From positions 29,278,069 to 29,342,068 of the forward strand of contig OW203993.1 in assembly GCA_934047225.1 (NCBI GenBank): 64,000 nt of DNA. Reading direction: 5' to 3'. The translations under genes were made by a program, and so were the position numbers. Below the pieces are notes generated by a model that was given only the letters and a program-made list of their open reading frames with translations, did no database searches and had not been told where the DNA came from. This DNA is from Ypsolopha sequella. Taxonomy: Eukaryota; Arthropoda; Insecta; Lepidoptera; Ypsolophidae. Shown here piece by piece: positions 33,526 to 45,291 of the stretch; within the stretch, counting starts at the first letter, position 1, and each line of letters starts with the position of its first letter.

Positions 33526-35030
33526 GGTGTCCCAAAAGTCAACGCTTTCCCTTGGAAGGCTGGTAGGCCAGCTCATGACTGACCAGAATATCAAATTATG
33601 ACCTCAGCAAAAAGTAGATAGTCTTCGAGTTGATGGTACTTTTATAAATTCGAATAGATTTTTGAGAGTCAAAGCTAACCAGTTCTAAATTCTAAGAATA
33701 AAATTTTTGTTGCGCAACTCTGAATAGTCATGCTATTGATAAAGTCAAAAATAAACCTTGAAATGCTGTTACATCAGGAAGAAAAATAAAAACCCAATTT
33801 ATGAGCAATTTTTTGTAATTAGGTTAGTTCGATACCACACCCTGAAAAAAAATGTCCTATGTTAGTTTTGCAAATTGTCTTAAATAACGGCTCATCAAAT
33901 ATTGTTTTTCAAATGATCTGGCAATTTCTGTGTATTACTTTTGAAAAAAAAGTTATTGCTATTTTACTACCAAAGGAGCTGCGTATTTTTTAAAATAATC
34001 AGAATTTAGAATGAAAGAGTGGCGGGCAGTAAAAATATTTGACGTTCATTAGAAATGCCATTTAACACGCGTTAGAGTGAGATAAATAGTGACGCTATTT
34101 AAAATGAGTTGGAATGAGATAGTAACGCAGTTAAACGTGGTTGAATGAGAGAGGCATAATTGATATAGGCTACAGTGAGATAGATAGTGACGTGGTGCAT
34201 TCCTTCTGAGAATATTTGTTAGTTTCCACTTTTTGTAATAACAACTTTAGTAAAAATTTTTTGTAAAGAAATTTTTGGTCCAATTTATTTTCCCGCAAGT
34301 GTAAAACCAGCTCAACGGGCGAAAAATATTTAAAGAATGGGTAATGGTGACAATTAACCGTCACAATATTATTATGTATCTCTAAAGGAGTGTCTGAAAT
34401 GTTCCGAGGGTCAACTGATAAATCAAACACTCAAAAAACCACTTTTAGCCGACCATAATAAATTTACGTCCCGACGTGATAGCAAGTAGGATCAATGCCG
34501 TGTGACGATGATCGAAATACACTAATAAATTAGATAAAATAAAATACGTATTACTTTTGACCCTGCCTCGTCCACTCTATTCGTATTTTTGCTATGGTGA
34601 CGCGAGCTTAGAGACCGGGACGAATTTCCCCCCGCGCGCTATCGTAAAATAGAATAAGCCACGCCCGGAACTGGTTTTTGTTTTGGCTATGTCATACTCT
34701 TAACCGGCTAATGTTAAGTTTATCGCCGTAACACATACACAATTTAAGCAAGTTTTCTTTCCTTCCTTCTCTTCTATTTTCAAGAAATAGATGTTAATAT
34801 TCGGAACCAAGTTAAAATTGTTTGTGGTAAACCCTGGTAAATACCTACATATTTTTTATTTCTACTTGAAATAGAGGGACAAGTAAAAGAACAGGGCCGG
34901 TACCCTAGTTCCTTTGAGAACATGAAACTAAAATAAAATCGAAATTAAAAAGTTTTTACTAAGCAATTCTTTGCTCTTACTGCGAGTACCGACCGACGGG
35001 TCGTAATCGTAAGAATGTTACTTAGTAACT
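33526..35030. other. Gene-free tract, possible eroded element 33527-33850
   Basis: AGGTGTCCCAAAAGTC at 33527 and CCACACCCTG at about 33835-33844 are roughly inverted and could be eroded element ends. At 34050-34190 a GNGTGAGATANATAGTGACG motif recurs imperfectly. No gene is seen. Confidence 0.3.
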
Positions 35031-35035
35031 GTTAG

Positions 35036-35128
35036 GGAATGCAATCTTGCATCTAAATGTCAATCTCGGTATTTGCAAGATTACGAAAAATCAATCTCGC
35101 AAGATCTCGGTATTAGCGAGATCTTGCA
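35036..35128. repeat. Short compound hairpin
   Basis: AATCTCGCAAGATCTCGGTA and TTAGCGAGATCTTGCATT fold back on each other, and an AATGCAATCTTGC word lies 50 bp upstream. It resembles the end of a small MITE. Confidence 0.5.
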
Positions 35129-36167
35129 TTAATAAAAGTTCTTTCGAAAAAATATCGTTTTAAATACTGGTTAATAAAAAAATTAAAACAGGATATCAAT
35201 CCAATTAAAGAGATGTATTTAAACAAACTTATAATAGTTAATTATATTATTCTACTGATCATACTGAAAAACTTTCCCAAATAAACATACCAGCGCAAAT
35301 GAAAAAATAAATTCTCCTTTTCATAATAACTTTTAAAAAACCAACTGTAAATGTTGTATGGGCATGTGTTTTTTTTTTTCATTTTCTTTGTTATGTTTCT
35401 TTGTAAAATTTGTTTTGTGTGAACAGTAGAATAGAGTATATGATTTTATTTAAAGATAGCGTGTGTTTTCGCTTTATATAGCCTATAGACTAGCCCGGCC
35501 GCAGACAAGGTTCTTTATTATCCCATGTTTGTAGTCATCTATTTCAACAAAATTATATTGACGATTTTATGATTCAAAATGCAGTTATTGTCTTCTCGAC
35601 CCAGCAAATCCAAAGCTTTATATATTTTTTAAAGTAATTCAAGTGTCGTCAACGCCCTGCATCTGTACTATGCGCTGCCACTTGATCTCGCGAATCTTTG
35701 AATGCAGTTTTGTTTCTTTTAAAAAATAAAGGAATGTTTCCTTTCAGTAAAATAAGCTAACTAAAGGATATAAGGTAGCTCCCCTGCAGGGCCCTTAAAA
35801 TTTTTCCACCCTGTATATATTACGTTTTTATTATGACATATATCATTTTTATTAAACAGATTGACCAAGTTACGCAATGTGAAATGGTCAATTGAAGTTG
35901 TGCATTTAAAATTATAGGGACCCTTAAACAGATACGAAAATACTGATGTTAACTTCAAAATACATTTTAAATTGACCTACAAGTAAACTAAAACAGGCTG
36001 AAAATTCAATTGGTTTCGGAGTTCGAATTTTCTTTGAAAACAGCCAGTGATTGAAAGTTTGTGATCCAATTATTTCGATGAAGAAAATCGCCCCAGGGTA
36101 GTCATCAGCCTTCCGAGGAAAGTCAATTAATCTTGACAAAATATATAATTGCCTACTGTGATAAATA
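35129..36167. other. Gene-free AT-rich tract
   Basis: Nothing recognisable beyond low-complexity T- and A-runs. Confidence 0.3.
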
Positions 36168-36450
36168 TAAATGTATACAAGGTGAATTTGTGAACATCGT
36201 CCAAATTCATACTTGAGCCTTGGTAAGTGTTCAGCATCATTAACCAATAACGATTTTTGTAAAATTCATAAAATTTAATTTCGACTCCCCATAGTGATTC
36301 ATTCAGGACTGGGAGTGAATTACTATGGGAAGTCGAAATTTCATTATACGAATTTCAAAAAAATTGTTATCGATTCATGATGCTGATAACTTACCAAGCC
36401 TCCAGTATGAATTTGGACGATGATCAAAAAGTCACCTTGTATATTTCTAA
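36168..36450. mobile_element. 283-bp foldback element with TATACAAGGTGA ends
   Basis: The left arm (36168-36295) and right arm (36318-36450) are inverted over about 125 bp: TACAAGGTGA, CGTCCAAATTCATACT, GCTTGGTAAGT, TCAGCATCAT and CGACTYCCCATAGT. The loop is ~25 bp. TA lies outside both ends. Confidence 0.85.
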
Positions 36451-36670
36451 CACAAGGCGATTTCTACATCGGAAGGTGATACATAAGAGGTAAATCTACG
36501 AGTCGTTGGGGGAGGGGTTCCGATTCAGAGCACTGCCATGCACTGACGAGTGCAGTAAGTCTTTGGTTCAAGAATAACAAATTTAAATAGAACTATTTAA
36601 AAATTGAACATCTAAAACGGAAAAATAAAACAAGTTAAATTAAATTTTATGCTTAATTATATTAAATACA

Positions 36671-36815
36671 ATAAAACACGTACATACATGAACAATACTA
36701 CTTATATAAAACACGTACTTAGATGAACAATACTTATATAAAACACGTACTTAGATGAACAATACTTATATAAAACACGTACTTAGATGAACAATACTTA
36801 TATAAAATACGTACA
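36671..36815. repeat. 32-bp tandem repeat, about 4.5 copies
   Basis: AAAACACGTAC recurs at 36673, 36708, 36740 and 36772, with a mutated copy at 36804. The first interval is 35 bp because of an extra CTA. Confidence 0.9.
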
Positions 36816-37750
36816 TTCAATCTGTACAATAATGTAACACGCAAACTAAAAAGGTTTTCACCTAAACGATCCCTAAATCACCGGCAAATATGGTGCTCCG
36901 CTGTCACATTAAACGGTTGAAGATTTTAGTATGGAGCCACATCTACCTACCATCCGCCATTTTGTTTATTTTAAGAATTAGTAGAGACCACAATTCTGAG
37001 ACAAACTGAAATTCTCGGGAAATCGATGGCAGCCAAAATCTTCAAACTGTTTTATTGTCAAATCTTTTGCGTTTGAAACATTAATTAGTTTGTAAATTTT
37101 GACTTCTTGGAAAACCCTGTTGTTACTTATAAAAAATTAAGGTAATTCTTGGTGATGTTTGTGAGGCTTGCCTCGAACTTCGTTAATCAAAAGACCAACC
37201 GAGTAAAGGCACTGAAGTTCAACTTACTTACCAGGCTTTTCACGAGTTTTCAATGGAAATGTTCTGAAATACCAAACACTTTCTTCGAGATTGAATAAAG
37301 ACAAACAAAAAGCTTTCTGCATGAGTTCCCACATGGAGTCACCTTACAGTATAACTTAATTAATCCCCTTGAGGCCTTGGCAACCCTTGATTCACACTCT
37401 CGCTTTAACTAGGTTGACCTTCGTAAGGCACAATTTATGAGGTCGCGGGGCCTCGCGTGAAATAATATTTATTTTGTACGTTTTCCTTTTATTATTATGA
37501 AAAGTATTTACTACAAAAAGTTATCCGGTAAGACTTTATTAACACATTATAGGAATTTAATATAAATAATCAGGACCAAAGTTCAATGAACCTTTTTGCA
37601 GAATACGAAAAATATAATTTGTGCCCCTAAATATGTGTTGTCAACATAGGAAGCCTTAATTTTGCGTTTTTCTAAAATAGGTTAATAGTAAAGTTATTTC
37701 GTTCGTTTAAAATTCCGTAAATTTCCATTCTGTTTATTACCCTCGCTGCT
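36816..37750. other. Gene-free tract
   Basis: No gene or clear repeat. Confidence 0.3.
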
Positions 37751-37754
37751 TTAA

Positions 37755-38121
37755 GGTGAATGGTCCAAGGCAATCTTCATACAAACGTGTGGGAACCAAT
37801 AACAACGACAGAAGTATTATTATTTAATTCTGTTACCATTTTCCACACGTTCCATCAACTTTACACACGCGAATAATCAGTTTTTTTATAAACAAACTTT
37901 TTTAGAATCTAATTTTGTTATTTAAAACTTTTGTAATCCAATGTAGAAAAGTTTTAAATTACAAAATTGGACTAAAACATTTTGTTTTTAAGAAAAACTG
38001 AATATTCGCGAGTGTAAAATTATTTGAACGTGTAGAGAAAAGTAACAGAACGAAACTGTACTACTTTTGTCGTCGTTATTGGTTCTCACAAGTTTTTTAT
38101 AAAAACTACCTTGGACCATCC
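37755..38121. mobile_element. Foldback element A (about 180-bp arms), first half of a TTAA-bracketed composite
   Basis: The left arm starts GGTGAATGGTCCAAGG immediately after TTAA (37751-37754). The right arm ends CCTTGGACCATCCACC. The arms pair through AACCAATAACAACGACA, TTCTGTTAC, CACGTTC and ACGCGAATAATCAG, with almost no loop (centre near 37938). It directly abuts foldback B. Confidence 0.85.
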
Positions 38122-38823
38122 ACCCGGTTGCGCCAAACATGCTCTCGCGTTTGGACAATTTGACATATTAAAACAAAATATTTTAAACAAATAAAATTTG
38201 TGTAACTAGTTAAGAAGCTGAACTACATTACTATTTTTCAGATTTGACACAAGTATCACAATCATCGAGAAAAAAAATCGGAAAGATCACTAAAATCACG
38301 AAAAACGTAATTTGGCGTTGCAAACAGAAACAAATTTTTTTTTTGTTCTAAATTGAAATATTTTTTTTGCGTAAAGAGATCAAAGCACCTTATTCCTATA
38401 ATTTTTTTTTTCCTTTCGTTATTTAAAAAGAAATACACAAACATTCAAATTCTTTTTGCGTAATTTTCTGTACAGGAAAAATGTAGAATTTTTGAGTATT
38501 TCTTTTAAAATAACAAAAGGAAATACAAAATAAAAAAAATCCGTAAAGGCTACTTTCATTTCTTTACTCTATAAAAAATATTTTATTTTGTAGTTAGAAT
38601 AGTAGACTGATGATACTAGTTCCAAAGCCAAATTACGTTTTCCGTGATTTTACTGATCTTTCCGATTTTTTTTCTAGGTGGTTGTGATACTTGTGTCAAA
38701 TCTGAAAAATTATAATGTAGTTCAACTTCTTAACCGCTTACAAAAAATTTATTCGTTAAAAATATTTTGTGTTTATAAGCTAAAATTGTCCAAACGCGAT
38801 AGCATGTTTGGCGCAACCGACCC
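38122..38823. mobile_element. Foldback element B (about 345-bp arms), second half of the composite
   Basis: The left end CGGTTGCGCCAAACATGCTC and right end AGCATGTTTGGCGCAACCG are inverted. Inner matches include TTGACACAAGTATCACAA-C, ATCGGAAAGATCA and AATTTGGC/GCCAAATT. The right end is followed by CCC and TTAA (38824-38827). The interior is low-complexity A/T runs with no ORF. Confidence 0.85.
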
Positions 38824-38827
38824 TTAA

Positions 38828-39362
38828 CGTCAGCTATACCTTTAATAACAAAAATAATTAATAAATGTTGTTGCTCGTATCTTATCTTTATCGTTATTAA
38901 TTATATGATTATAAATAAAATACGCGTATACCTATATTTAGGTGACGGTGACGTCACAGAGATATCTGAAGGCTTAATATCCTGTGGGAGTTTATCTAAA
39001 TCATATTTTCCGCTACTTGTTCGATATTACATATAGTTTGGTACTTTTGTTATTGCTGACGCGACATCCGTATGAGTGTTGGGCAGTTACTTAACACGAG
39101 GCATTCGAGTTTTCTCGGATAAACGTTGTATTTTCATTTGTAAATAACCAGGATCTAAATTTTGAAAAAAATATATTTCATATTTAACTCTTTACTCTTG
39201 GTAAACTGAAAACCAGCGCTGTAAAGTTACGTGCAAATGCTGAGTTTGTCCCATTTTGTCGCATATTGATCGTAACTATTGTTTAATTGTTGTTTTAATT
39301 TTGTGGCAAATAAATATACTCGTATTTCTATTTCTTATTTCTACTATTTCAGCCGTTCAATA
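38828..39362. other. Gene-free tract
   Basis: Nothing recognisable. Confidence 0.3.
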
Positions 39363-39840
39363 CAGGATAAAGAGATAAAGATAAAAATAACTTTATTCAG
39401 AATGAAAGATACATTAAATAAATCACAAAAATAATTTTTACATATATGTGGGTACACTGAAAACTTATTTAAGTCAAAACATTATCTGGCGGTCCTCAAA
39501 CTAAGACGAGCTTGATTCGTGAGGACCTTTATTAGTGTGCACACTTGTTAACTAATAAAAAGAGACGTCGACAAATATCATTGCTTGACTGAGTTTTCTT
39601 GCGCATTATACATTATACATTATACAATGTGAAAACAATAAGAAACAAGATTTTGATACATAAAAATTACATCCTAGGTATAATACAATATTAGGAAAGA
39701 TTAACATAAAAATACTTGTATACATATTGTAGCGTTTCTTTTTTAAAAAAATTGTTTTAGCTACTTCATAATCACGGGCGTAATTTCGTCGGTTCGATCT
39801 AAATTTGGACTGCCACCAGGCAAGCCTGGTGACAGCCAAA
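39363..39840 (-). mobile_element. LINE 3' end with (TTTATC)n tail
   Basis: The minus strand ends CATTCTGAATAAAGTTATTT followed by TTATC-type repeats, that is AATAAA plus a short tandem tail, a LINE 3' terminus. Upstream (minus) is 3'-UTR-like AT-rich sequence. A 77-residue frame at 39606-39839 is not a recognisable RT. A CATTATACATTATACATTATA triplet repeat lies at 39604-39625. Confidence 0.6.
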
Positions 39841-41114
39841 AAAAGAGGTAAATCTGGATAAAGAAACCGTATAATTTAACTTTAAATAAACTAAAAATAA
39901 CAAAACTGAAGTAAGAAAAATATGGTATAAAACACAATAATATCTGAAGAGTATTGGGTACTAAGGAACTTATTAAATCAACACAAAAATTATGCCTAAT
40001 TCGTCTTATTTAGGATTTTGTTTTCCTTTAGCTTAAACGACGCATTTGTTCAAAAAATAATGGATTTAAATTTGGATATCGAAACTAGTTTATAGGATCC
40101 CAGAAACTAAGATTTCACGAAATTTTTAATAACTTCTAATCCGAAAGAAAACGTAATATTAAGGTGTTAAGAGCAATCGTTATCTAGCTTTACACTAAGG
40201 AAGAAAAATAATTGATGCTGGATATCCAGACTACTGGATATTAGGCTACGGATACTAAAAACCTGGTAAGGGTCTCTTCGTGACTTGGGTGTTTCCAGTC
40301 TTCCTGGGAGTATTCGATGAAGCCAAGCCGACTTCTGTTTTAATACCGGAAGCTTTAGCTCACCAGGGTACGTGGTCCTTATATCCGGCCTCAATAGGTA
40401 CAACCGTACGAGATGGCGGGAGGAATTGAAGTAGAAATGGGGAAAAACCCTTGAAACCTGAAGGGTTGCTGTAAAGAAATAAAACAACAGCGTCAAGATA
40501 TGCTTATGAAATCTGGGAAAGGGAATTAACGTATTGGAAACGGGACAAAAGGGATTTTCAGAGAATGAAACCAAAATTACACAAAACTTACCAGGAAATG
40601 CAGAAAAAAAACTGGCTTTCACAATGTTTAGAGCAAATGTGCTCTGTTTCAAGTTTTCAAATTTTAAATTTCATATTTTTGTAACAAATTTATCTTTCTT
40701 GTACCACGATACTCTTTGATATGAGAAAAATAACAAAAAAATCTGACAAGATATTCAAAATATTTGAATTCGAAAATTCAGCAAAGCAACCAACGATAAA
40801 GAAAGACTAAAAATATATGAAAAAGGTTGAATACTTGTAGCGAATGCTACAATATGTAATATATATATATATTTTAATTAATATGTAATAACGTAGATAT
40901 CATATACTTATTTTTAAATTGGTTTATGATTAAATTTGAAATAAACATTTAATTTTCTTATATGTACAAAATACAAACTAATAAACACTATTTGCATAGG
41001 ATCTACTTGCGTTTTCCTGCAATCACAAAGATAGGGCTAAACTATGATAATAATATTATTTCATTTGATTTGCATTACGAAATGTGTTTATGACATCATT
41101 CTCACAAACCCTAG
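39841..41114. other. Gene-free tract containing a GC-richer stretch 40200-40540
   Basis: The minus-strand frame 40167-40652 (161 residues) is the longest open frame, but I see no domain, and its Phe/Leu/Ser-rich composition is unconvincing. Not called as a gene. Confidence 0.3.
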
Positions 41115-41290
41115 GCATTAGATATCATCACGACATATATCGACGAAGGAGTGTCAGAGGTGCTTCATTAAAGAGGTATTTCACTCGTAAACCCTCTTTT
41201 TATCGACGATTTTTTTATCCCAACATGACAACTGATAGAGGATGAGCCCTATCACCATACTTTAGGCACAAATACACGCTATTCACTCGC
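41115..41290 (-). mobile_element. SINE copy (body)
   Basis: ATCATCACGACATATAT, GGAGTGTCAGAGGTGCTTC and GAGCCCTATCACCATACTTT match the SINE body in minus orientation. Confidence 0.65.
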
Positions 41291-41853
41291 ATGACACGTG
41301 CATAGAATAATTTATTATTCTAAGGACACGTGCTAGATTTATAATTGAAAAGTGTTTAATATTTATTTATTGATTAAGATAACGTTTATTCACCATTTAT
41401 CGTTTGATATCATGTCAGGAGTCCAACCTTTAATATAGAGTCTGTCTTTACTACTCTTTACACGCAACTTTTGTAAATTCTGGTTTGAGATTAATTTATG
41501 AAACAAGATCATTAACCTTTTATTATGTCAACTGTGTGCATACGATAAAGTAGGAATCGAACCTATCTGTCGCTGAAAATTATCAAAATAATATTGATTG
41601 TTTTAACAAGAAATATTTATAAACCTTAAAAAACTATGACAGCCTCTACACACAAAAATATGAATATTCTATCACGGCCATACTGACCTGTACTTCGTTC
41701 CCGAAGTACATACCATTCAGATTCTGATTCAGATTGATTCAGTTTAAAGATGCTCAAAAACATACTTAAAGATTTAGAGCATGTCCCAACTTATAAACAT
41801 CAATAATTTACAAAATTTAATCAAGTGTAACGCTACCCCGCCAGTCACGCCAG

Positions 41854-41921
41854 CCAATCACAGGCCGCCACGCCGCACCACTTACCACCAGCCTGCGACC
41901 GATTTTAGTAGTCTATAAATA
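41854..41921 (+). promoter_or_regulatory. CCAAT box and TATA box arrangement
   Basis: CCAAT at 41854-41858 lies in a GC-rich stretch (41831-41900). CTATAAATAC lies at 41913-41922, and an ATG follows at 41930. CCAAT to TATA is ~55 bp. No initiator can be fixed in the 8 bp before the ATG, so transcription would start at or beyond that ATG if the TATA box is used. Confidence 0.4.
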
Positions 41922-41929
41922 CTGCCAGG

Positions 41930-42251
41930 ATGAGCTCTTGGGATTCCTGGAATGAAGGGGATTCTATAATATCCACTCAACTAACTCGGAACTCTGTCCA
42001 ATTATTATCAGAAACAAAAGTTGATTAAGTACTTAAGTACTAAACTTCGTTTTACTCAGAAGTGGGATACCCAAAATAAAACGTTGAAACGTAATCGCCA
42101 TGATTATTTCAAAGGAAAAAATCAACGCCCACCTGGATGGAACAACTCATCTTTATTAACAAGTGACACGGAAGATTTGATGGATGTCCGAGACGATGCT
42201 CAAGAAGACGACACGTGCTCGTCACCTCCGGTGAAGATAAATTCAACATAG
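41930..42251 (+). CDS. Unknown small ORF pair (possible frameshifted gene or element relic)
   Basis: The first frame, 41930-42028, encodes 32 residues (MSSWDSWNEGDSIISTQL onward). The second frame (to 42251) continues as SRKW-like FTQKWDTQNKTLKRNRHDYF, PPGWNNSSLLTSDTEDLMDV and DDAQEDDTCSSPPV. A basic segment followed by an acidic Ser/Asp tail is seen. If the two were once joined, a shift near 42020 separates them. I do not recognise a family. The promoter-like sequence upstream and the tandem repeat directly downstream make it worth noting. Confidence 0.3.
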
Positions 42252-42338
42252 GACAACAAACTCAACATAGGACAACAAACTCAACATAGAACAACAGACT
42301 CAACATAGGACAACAAACTCAACATAGGACAACAATGT
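42244..42338. repeat. 19-bp tandem repeat, 5 copies
   Basis: CAACATAGGACAACAAACT recurs at 42244, 42263, 42282, 42301 and 42320 with two substitutions in the third copy (ATAGAACAACAGACT). Confidence 0.95.
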
Positions 42339-42604
42339 CAGTATATAGTATATACGGTGTGGGGGTACAAGGGACTTGTAAGTAAATAACGAAGACATAA
42401 AATAAAATAATCAATAACTCTTAATTTATTGAAAGTCACATAATGTCAATAGTCATTATATTATTCTTCTAAGGCGCCGAACACACAGCAAGTGGGCTAG
42501 AGTTCTGCGTTTCGAGTTCTACGTTTTTGAGGAAAAAATCAAAATACAAATTTCTTATTTATTTATAAGTACAGGGTACAGTCCCTCGTACCCTTACCCC
42601 ATAT

Positions 42605-43634
42605 CATAGACAAACTACCCCAAAGACGACTTATAACAGGCGACCGATTTCTATCAACATATCTGAATAATCGAGTCGATATAAAGGCCACTGATTCAAA
42701 ACCAGTGTCACTTCAGATCTCTAATACGGAAGCGCATTCTCAGTTTCTTTAAATGAAAATCGTAAACTTTTTAATAAATAGGTTAAAACACTTACTTGTG
42801 CAGTTGAATGGTGTGGAAAAATCAATAACAAAAACAACTTTTAAAATAATGCAATTAAATTTCATGGAAAATTACGTAAATATTTTATAGAAAGATTTTT
42901 ACAAAATCCTCACAGTTCAACTTAAACTGGTCTGTCGTTAAATCGAAGTTTGCGCACCCCGTTGATGTCTTTTAATCTGTCTTGTATTCTCTTGTGTACT
43001 GTATAGTATATTTGTTTCGTTTATTATGTCCAGTCGTGTAACGATAGAGGTGTGAATTTATGAAACACTCATTAATCGATACTTGTTGATTCATGAAGAT
43101 TATTAAAGGTATAATATATCTAAGCCATTAAAGCAAATGTAACATATTATAGAGGTAAGTTATTTAAACGTTTTTCTGTTGTCACGAACTGTTTCAGTTA
43201 AAAATGTAAACCCCTTAATTTTGATTTTGTATTTTATTAGAATCTTATGAGAAATCTATCATGTATAAAATATAATAATACATATTCTCAGGATTCTCAC
43301 TTTCGAGTGTGGATTTTGAATTTGTAATTAATTTATCGATACCTAATAAAGGGTTATTGACAGTATTGTGATACAATAATACTACGAAACTAAAAGGTAA
43401 AAATCCATAAAATTAAAATAATTCGTACATAAAAATAATATCGATAAAATATATCGTGTTTTAAATATACCTGTCCCGTCCCTAATCCTACAAAGTATTG
43501 CTACTTGTGACGGAATGACCTTGGTAGGGCCAATAGGATTGCAGTACCCCGCTTCCTCATACCTCTGCTAGTTGACAGAATTAATTGTACGCTTAAAATT
43601 TAACAATAGCCGTCTTTGGGGTAGTTTGTCTATG
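42605..43634. mobile_element. Possible 1,030-bp element with 24-bp perfect TIRs
   Basis: A 24-bp sequence beginning CATAGACAAACTACCCC at 42605-42628 recurs as its exact reverse complement at 43611-43634. No transposase lies between and I cannot find a clear target duplication. The perfect match over 24 bp at 1 kb is unlikely by chance. Confidence 0.5.
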
Positions 43635-44206
43635 TTCCCTATATAATATATATATACTGAGACGTAGGACAGACAAATTGACCAGTTGCAAAAATTACGA
43701 ATATGATGATTTGTGAAGATGATCAGTTCCGAAGATGAAGAAATAAGAAAATGACGAGTTGCGAATATGATGAGTTGCCAATGGGTGACGAGTTTGTGAA
43801 TATTCAATTTGCTACGAACCCATCATGTTAACATTATCTATAGGTAGATTAAATCAATATCAAATATCAATCAGTATTTGTAAATATAAACTCCTCAATT
43901 GTTTGAATGGATACAGAAGTACTAACCTAAAAAACGCTTGGGCAAGTAAGTATATTGATTTACAGCAAAGAATTCTATTCTTACCCGCATTGGGTAATGA
44001 GTAATCGAATTGACTAAATTTATTGAAAATCCCTTCAGAAAAAAAGAATTAACTTTATTCAAAATCTAGAAGGGCACACAAAAAGCGTAATTTTTTGAAC
44101 CAGTTCTTAGTTTAAGTACGAGACGTGGTAAATACTATAAGCAATAAGTATCTTCCGTTACAGACGTAGCAATAGACGAAATATGCAGAAAATAATAAAT
44201 TTGTAA
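43635..44206. other. Gene-free tract with degenerate GATGAGTTGCGAA repeats
   Basis: Between 43690 and 43795 imperfect GATGANTTGCGAANATGA words recur every ~13-30 bp. Otherwise nothing. Confidence 0.4.
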
Positions 44207-44545
44207 AAACCGGCCAAGTGTGAGTCGGACTCGTGGACGAAGGGTTCCGTACCATTATCTATAAGAATACAGATCGCGCCAAACTTCTAGTACGGTAGGA
44301 AGTTGCTCTTCCCAAGAACGGCCCATACACTTTGTTCCTGCTGATGCGAATCGCCCCGTGTTTAGAGGGGACTAAAAGTTTGGCGCGATCTCTACTCGTT
44401 AACTTGTCAAGCCTACTTAGCTCTGATAGTTTTCCTTTTAATTTCGTTACGTATACTACTGCCGTGTTTTTTTTTCACGTCTCCACATACAACCGCTTCG
44501 CTGGCAGGGGGGGGGAGGAGGACACTTGACTCTAACAAAAATTAA
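44207..44545 (+). mobile_element. GGTTCCGTA family copy carrying the 129-bp MITE
   Basis: It starts AAAACCGGCCAAGTGTGAGT, continues with a CGGACTCGTGG run and GAAGGGTTCCGTACC, then a 129-bp inverted-repeat element (44267-44395), then sequence matching the reverse complement of 3745-3914. Either the MITE inserted into the larger repeat or the two form one unit. Confidence 0.7.
44267..44395. mobile_element. 129-bp MITE, copy 1
   Basis: Ends ATACAGATCGCGCCAAACTT and AAGTTTGGCGCGATCTCTAC are inverted. The same length and internal text (GAAGTTGCTCTTCC / GAAGCTGGTCCTCC, GATGCGAATCGCC) are found at 45163-45291. Confidence 0.75.
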
Positions 44546-44967
44546 CACTTTTAAGCTTAATATTTCGCAAACAGAACCCAGGATCGAAAAATGGCCTCCT
44601 CACACTCCCAATATTTTTAAATTACCTATATAGCGACACCCCACACTAGAGGATAGACGAGAAAAAAAAATCATCCCCACTTTACGTGTAGGGGAGGTAA
44701 AAAAATATTTTATTTTACCACTTTATCAGCGTGATAAATAATTTATACCCATACCAAATTACAGCTTTCTTGTACTCATAGTCTCTAAGCTAATCCGCGG
44801 ACAGACAGACAGACAGACGGACATGGCGAAACTATAAGGGTTCCTTGTTGTTGACTACGGAACCTTAAAAACGTTACGGAGCGCGCTGGAAATATAAACA
44901 AACAAAAACAAAGTAAATAGGTATCGTGTAAAGTATTATGTACATGAAAGTTGATATGATAAAAGCA

Positions 44968-45092
44968 TATCGTCACGACAATATCCTCGAGGGACTGTCA
45001 GAAGTGTTTCCGAGTGTACACTGTCACTATAACTGTCAACAGTCGTACGTGATAGAGGTAAGCTTTGTTGTCGTACTTCGGGTATACGTTTT
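44968..45092 (-). mobile_element. SINE copy (body)
   Basis: ATCGTCACGACAATATCCTC, TTCCGAGTGTACACTGT and GTCGTACTTCGGGTATACG match the SINE body. Confidence 0.6.
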
Positions 45093-45162
45093 TTAGCCAC
45101 GCAAGTTTATTATAAGTGTTTTTTTTCACCATTCAGCCAGTGGTTTACGTAAACAAATACGA

Positions 45163-45291
45163 GTACAGATCGTGCCAAAATTCTAGTCCACTGTGAAGCT
45201 GGTCCTCCGAAGAACATCCCATACATTTTGTTTCTGTCGATGCGAATCGCCTCGTGTTCAGAGTGGACTACAAGTTTAGCGCGGTCTGTAC
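45163..45291. mobile_element. 129-bp MITE, copy 2
   Basis: Terminal GTACAGATCG and CGGTCTGTAC form imperfect ~25-bp TIRs. The copy is stand-alone here, unlike copy 1. Confidence 0.75.

Noticed and set aside
33527..33850. Possible DNA element with GGTGTCCCAAAAGTC end
   Set aside because: Right end only roughly inverted, no target duplication, no internal structure; kept as a note only.
40167..40652. 161-residue minus-strand frame
   Set aside because: No recognisable motif, Phe/Ser/Leu-rich translation, and no splice or promoter context.
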